Assembly (NCBI GenBank): GCA_003557585.1
Contig: PWOE01000094.1
Location: 1-8,050, forward strand
Reading direction: 5' to 3'
Source of the DNA: Candidatus Nealsoniibacteriota bacterium
Lineage (GTDB): Bacteria; Patescibacteriota; Minisyncoccia; Minisyncoccales; CSSED10-335
Length of the DNA: 8,050 nt
Position 1 is the first letter of the stretch. Each line of letters begins with the position of its first letter. This document shows, one piece after another, positions 6,545-8,050 of the stretch. A program made the translations under genes and the position numbers. Under the pieces are notes generated by a model. It did no database searches. It was not told where the DNA came from and saw only the letters and a list, made by a program, of their open reading frames with translations.

Positions 6545-6826
6545 ATGATACAGCTATTTTCAATTCTTTTTTCTCTTGCAGGCCTTGCAGTGATGATACT
6601 TATCTTCTGGAAAAAGATACCAGAGATGGTGAGTAGTTCTCGAGAGAAAGAAAAGAAAGAATCGAAGATTAAAGAAGCAATTGTCTCTTTGCCGATATTC
6701 AAGAAATCTTTTTGGAACAATCTTTTCTTGAAGATTCTTTCCAAGATAAGAGTAGTTGTTTTGAAAATTGAAAGAAAGATAACTTATTATTTGAATTCTT
6801 TGAGACAAAAATCTCAAAAGAAATAG
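6545..6826 (+). CDS. Small basic single-pass membrane protein of unknown function
   Basis: I cannot assign a function. The 93-residue protein begins with a hydrophobic segment (residues 1-22, IQLFSILFSLAGLAVMILIF), most likely one membrane-spanning helix. A charged Lys/Glu linker (about 33-44) and a basic, amphipathic C-terminal region ending in RQKSQKK follow. The basic tail would be expected on the cytoplasmic side. Its ATG starts on the base after the tsf stop, so it is probably translated by coupling with tsf. The TAG stop lies 2 bases before tRNA-Thr. I have an impression of similar short membrane proteins next to translation genes in other Parcubacteria, but could not check it. The coding pattern resembles that of its neighbours, so I think it is real. 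Confidence 0.7.
   Translation: MIQLFSILFSLAGLAVMILIFWKKIPEMVSSSREKEKKESKIKEAIVSLPIFKKSFWNNLFLKILSKIRVVVLKIERKITYYLNSLRQKSQKK
6761..6790 (+). promoter_or_regulatory. Candidate internal promoter for tRNA-Thr
   Basis: TTGAAA (6761-6766) and TATTAT (6785-6790), each five of six to consensus, are separated by 18 bases inside the end of the membrane-protein gene. Transcription would begin near 6797, about 32 bases before the tRNA. This would let the tRNA be made independently of rpsB-tsf. AT-rich coding sequence can produce such matches by chance. Confidence 0.35.
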
Positions 6827-6828
6827 TT

Positions 6829-6900
6829 GCCGAGGTAGCTCAACGGCAGAGCAACTGTTTTGTAAACAGTAGGTTGGGAGTTCGAATCTCCCCTTCGGCT
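6829..6900 (+). tRNA. tRNA-Thr, anticodon UGU
   Basis: The cloverleaf folds completely. The acceptor stem GCCGAGG (6829-6835) pairs with CTTCGGC (6893-6899), with one G-U pair. The D stem is GCTC/GAGC with a 7-base loop. The anticodon stem ACTGT/ACAGT has loop TTTGTAA, and the anticodon TGT (6861-6863) reads ACA and probably other threonine codons. The T stem GGGAG/CTCCC carries loop TTCGAAT. The discriminator is T (U73). The following bases are CAA, so CCA is not encoded and must be added after transcription. The gene starts 2 bases after a stop codon and ends 12 bases before the -35 box of the rRNA promoter. Confidence 0.97.
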
Positions 6901-6912
6901 CAAGAGGGTGAC

Positions 6913-6940
6913 TTGACAAAAAAGTCAAAAGAAATAGAAT
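6913..6940 (+). promoter_or_regulatory. Probable rRNA operon promoter
   Basis: TTGACA (6913-6918) is a perfect -35 box. After 16 bases comes TAGAAT (6935-6940), five of six to TATAAT. This is the best sigma70-type promoter in the window. Transcription should begin near 6947, giving a leader of about 175 bases before mature 16S rRNA. Confidence 0.7.
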
Positions 6941-6966
6941 GGTATCAGGAAGGTAATAATATTAAA

Positions 6967-7042
6967 TGAATTTCAATATGATTTAGCAAGATAAAAAATG
7001 CTCGAGGTATTTATTGAAATTCAGGTCTACTTTCCTGAATTT
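6967..7042 (+). other. Two alternative hairpins in the pre-16S leader
   Basis: TGAATTTCAATA (6967-6978) is perfectly complementary to TATTGAAATTCA (7012-7023), a 12-bp stem closing a 33-base loop. A second stem pairs AAATTCAGG (7017-7025) with CCTGAATTT (7034-7042), 9 bp around an 8-base loop. Both use bases 7017-7023, so only one can form at a time. The function is unknown. Processing, transcript folding order or antitermination are possible roles. Confidence 0.55.
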
Positions 7043-7056
7043 TCTGATTTTAGGAA

Positions 7057-7070
7057 GTTCCTTAAAAATT
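7057..7070 (+). promoter_or_regulatory. boxA-like antitermination element in the rRNA leader
   Basis: GTTCCTTAAAAATT resembles the boxA of rRNA leaders (for example GTTCTTTGAAAACT in Bacillus), matching at about 11 of 14 positions. It lies some 50 bases upstream of 16S and just after a stable hairpin that could act as boxB. In well-studied bacteria NusB-S10 binds boxA so that RNA polymerase reads through rRNA. The match is suggestive, not proof, in AT-rich sequence. Confidence 0.4.
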
Positions 7071-7104
7071 TGGTTTTTTAGAGTTGTTCCGATTACTATT
7101 TTTT

Positions 7105-7121
7105 TGTGTTTTAAAAACACA
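7105..7121 (+). other. Hairpin abutting the 16S 5' end
   Basis: TGTGTTT (7105-7111) pairs with AAACACA (7115-7121) around a 3-base loop, directly before the expected mature 5' end. It may guide 5' processing. It is not followed by a T run, so it is unlikely to be a terminator. Confidence 0.4.

Positions 7122-8050
<929 letters not shown>

Noticed and set aside
6909..6927. Hairpin TGACTT/AAGTCA after tRNA-Thr
   Set aside because: It is followed by A-rich rather than T-rich sequence and overlaps the -35 box of the rRNA promoter, so it is not a convincing terminator.
6560..6928. A 122-codon minus-strand frame containing GRFELPTYCLQNSCSAVELP
   Set aside because: This part is the reverse complement of tRNA-Thr. 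The same peptide is a familiar artefact in protein databases wherever a tRNA-Thr is translated in antisense. The frame also lies opposite the membrane-protein gene.

Overview
This window looks like a piece of a low-GC Candidate Phyla Radiation genome, most likely Parcubacteria (OD1) within Patescibacteria. The main evidence is the 16S rRNA gene that fills the right end. It is clearly bacterial and closely packed, but it departs from near-universal positions in ways I associate with Parcubacteria: CCTAGCTCAG near the 5' end, CAGCAGCAGCGG in the 530 loop, and GGAATAGACGG at the window end. Very tight gene spacing, absence of obvious Shine-Dalgarno sites and small hypothetical proteins fit that placement. 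The exact lineage cannot be read from this window alone.

Layout, left to right. Positions 1-32 hold the probable last codons of an upstream gene, followed at once by an intrinsic terminator. About 300 bases with only broken, coding-like fragments follow. A plus-strand block (361-3699) then carries a CaCA-type cation exchanger, a single-cluster [4Fe-4S] ferredoxin, ribosomal protein bL25 of the long CTC type, and an exported coiled-coil protein ending in a lytic transglycosylase domain. The last three are separated by only 2 and 5 bases and are probably one transcript. A 12-bp hairpin that includes parts of both flanking stop codons acts as a shared terminator facing a minus-strand pair, rpmE (bL31) followed by prfA (release factor 1).

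Between rpmE and the next block is a 106-base divergent control region with outward-facing promoters whose -35 boxes form an inverted repeat. The right block runs rpsB (uS2), tsf (short EF-Ts), a 93-residue basic membrane protein, tRNA-Thr(UGU) and 16S rRNA. The membrane-protein gene starts on the base after the tsf stop, and the tRNA starts 2 bases after the membrane-protein stop. A good sigma70-like promoter (TTGACA-N16-TAGAAT) sits just after the tRNA and should drive the rRNA operon. The leader between it and 16S contains mutually exclusive hairpins and a boxA-like element.

Functionally the window is dominated by translation: bL25, bL31, RF1, uS2, EF-Ts, tRNA-Thr and 16S. Ion exchange, electron transfer and cell-wall remodelling genes are attached. 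I found no CRISPR array, insertion sequence, prophage or defence system. The most interesting signals are the organisation of the tRNA/rRNA leader, compensated changes in the 16S core, and the ferredoxin-bL25-wall enzyme cluster.
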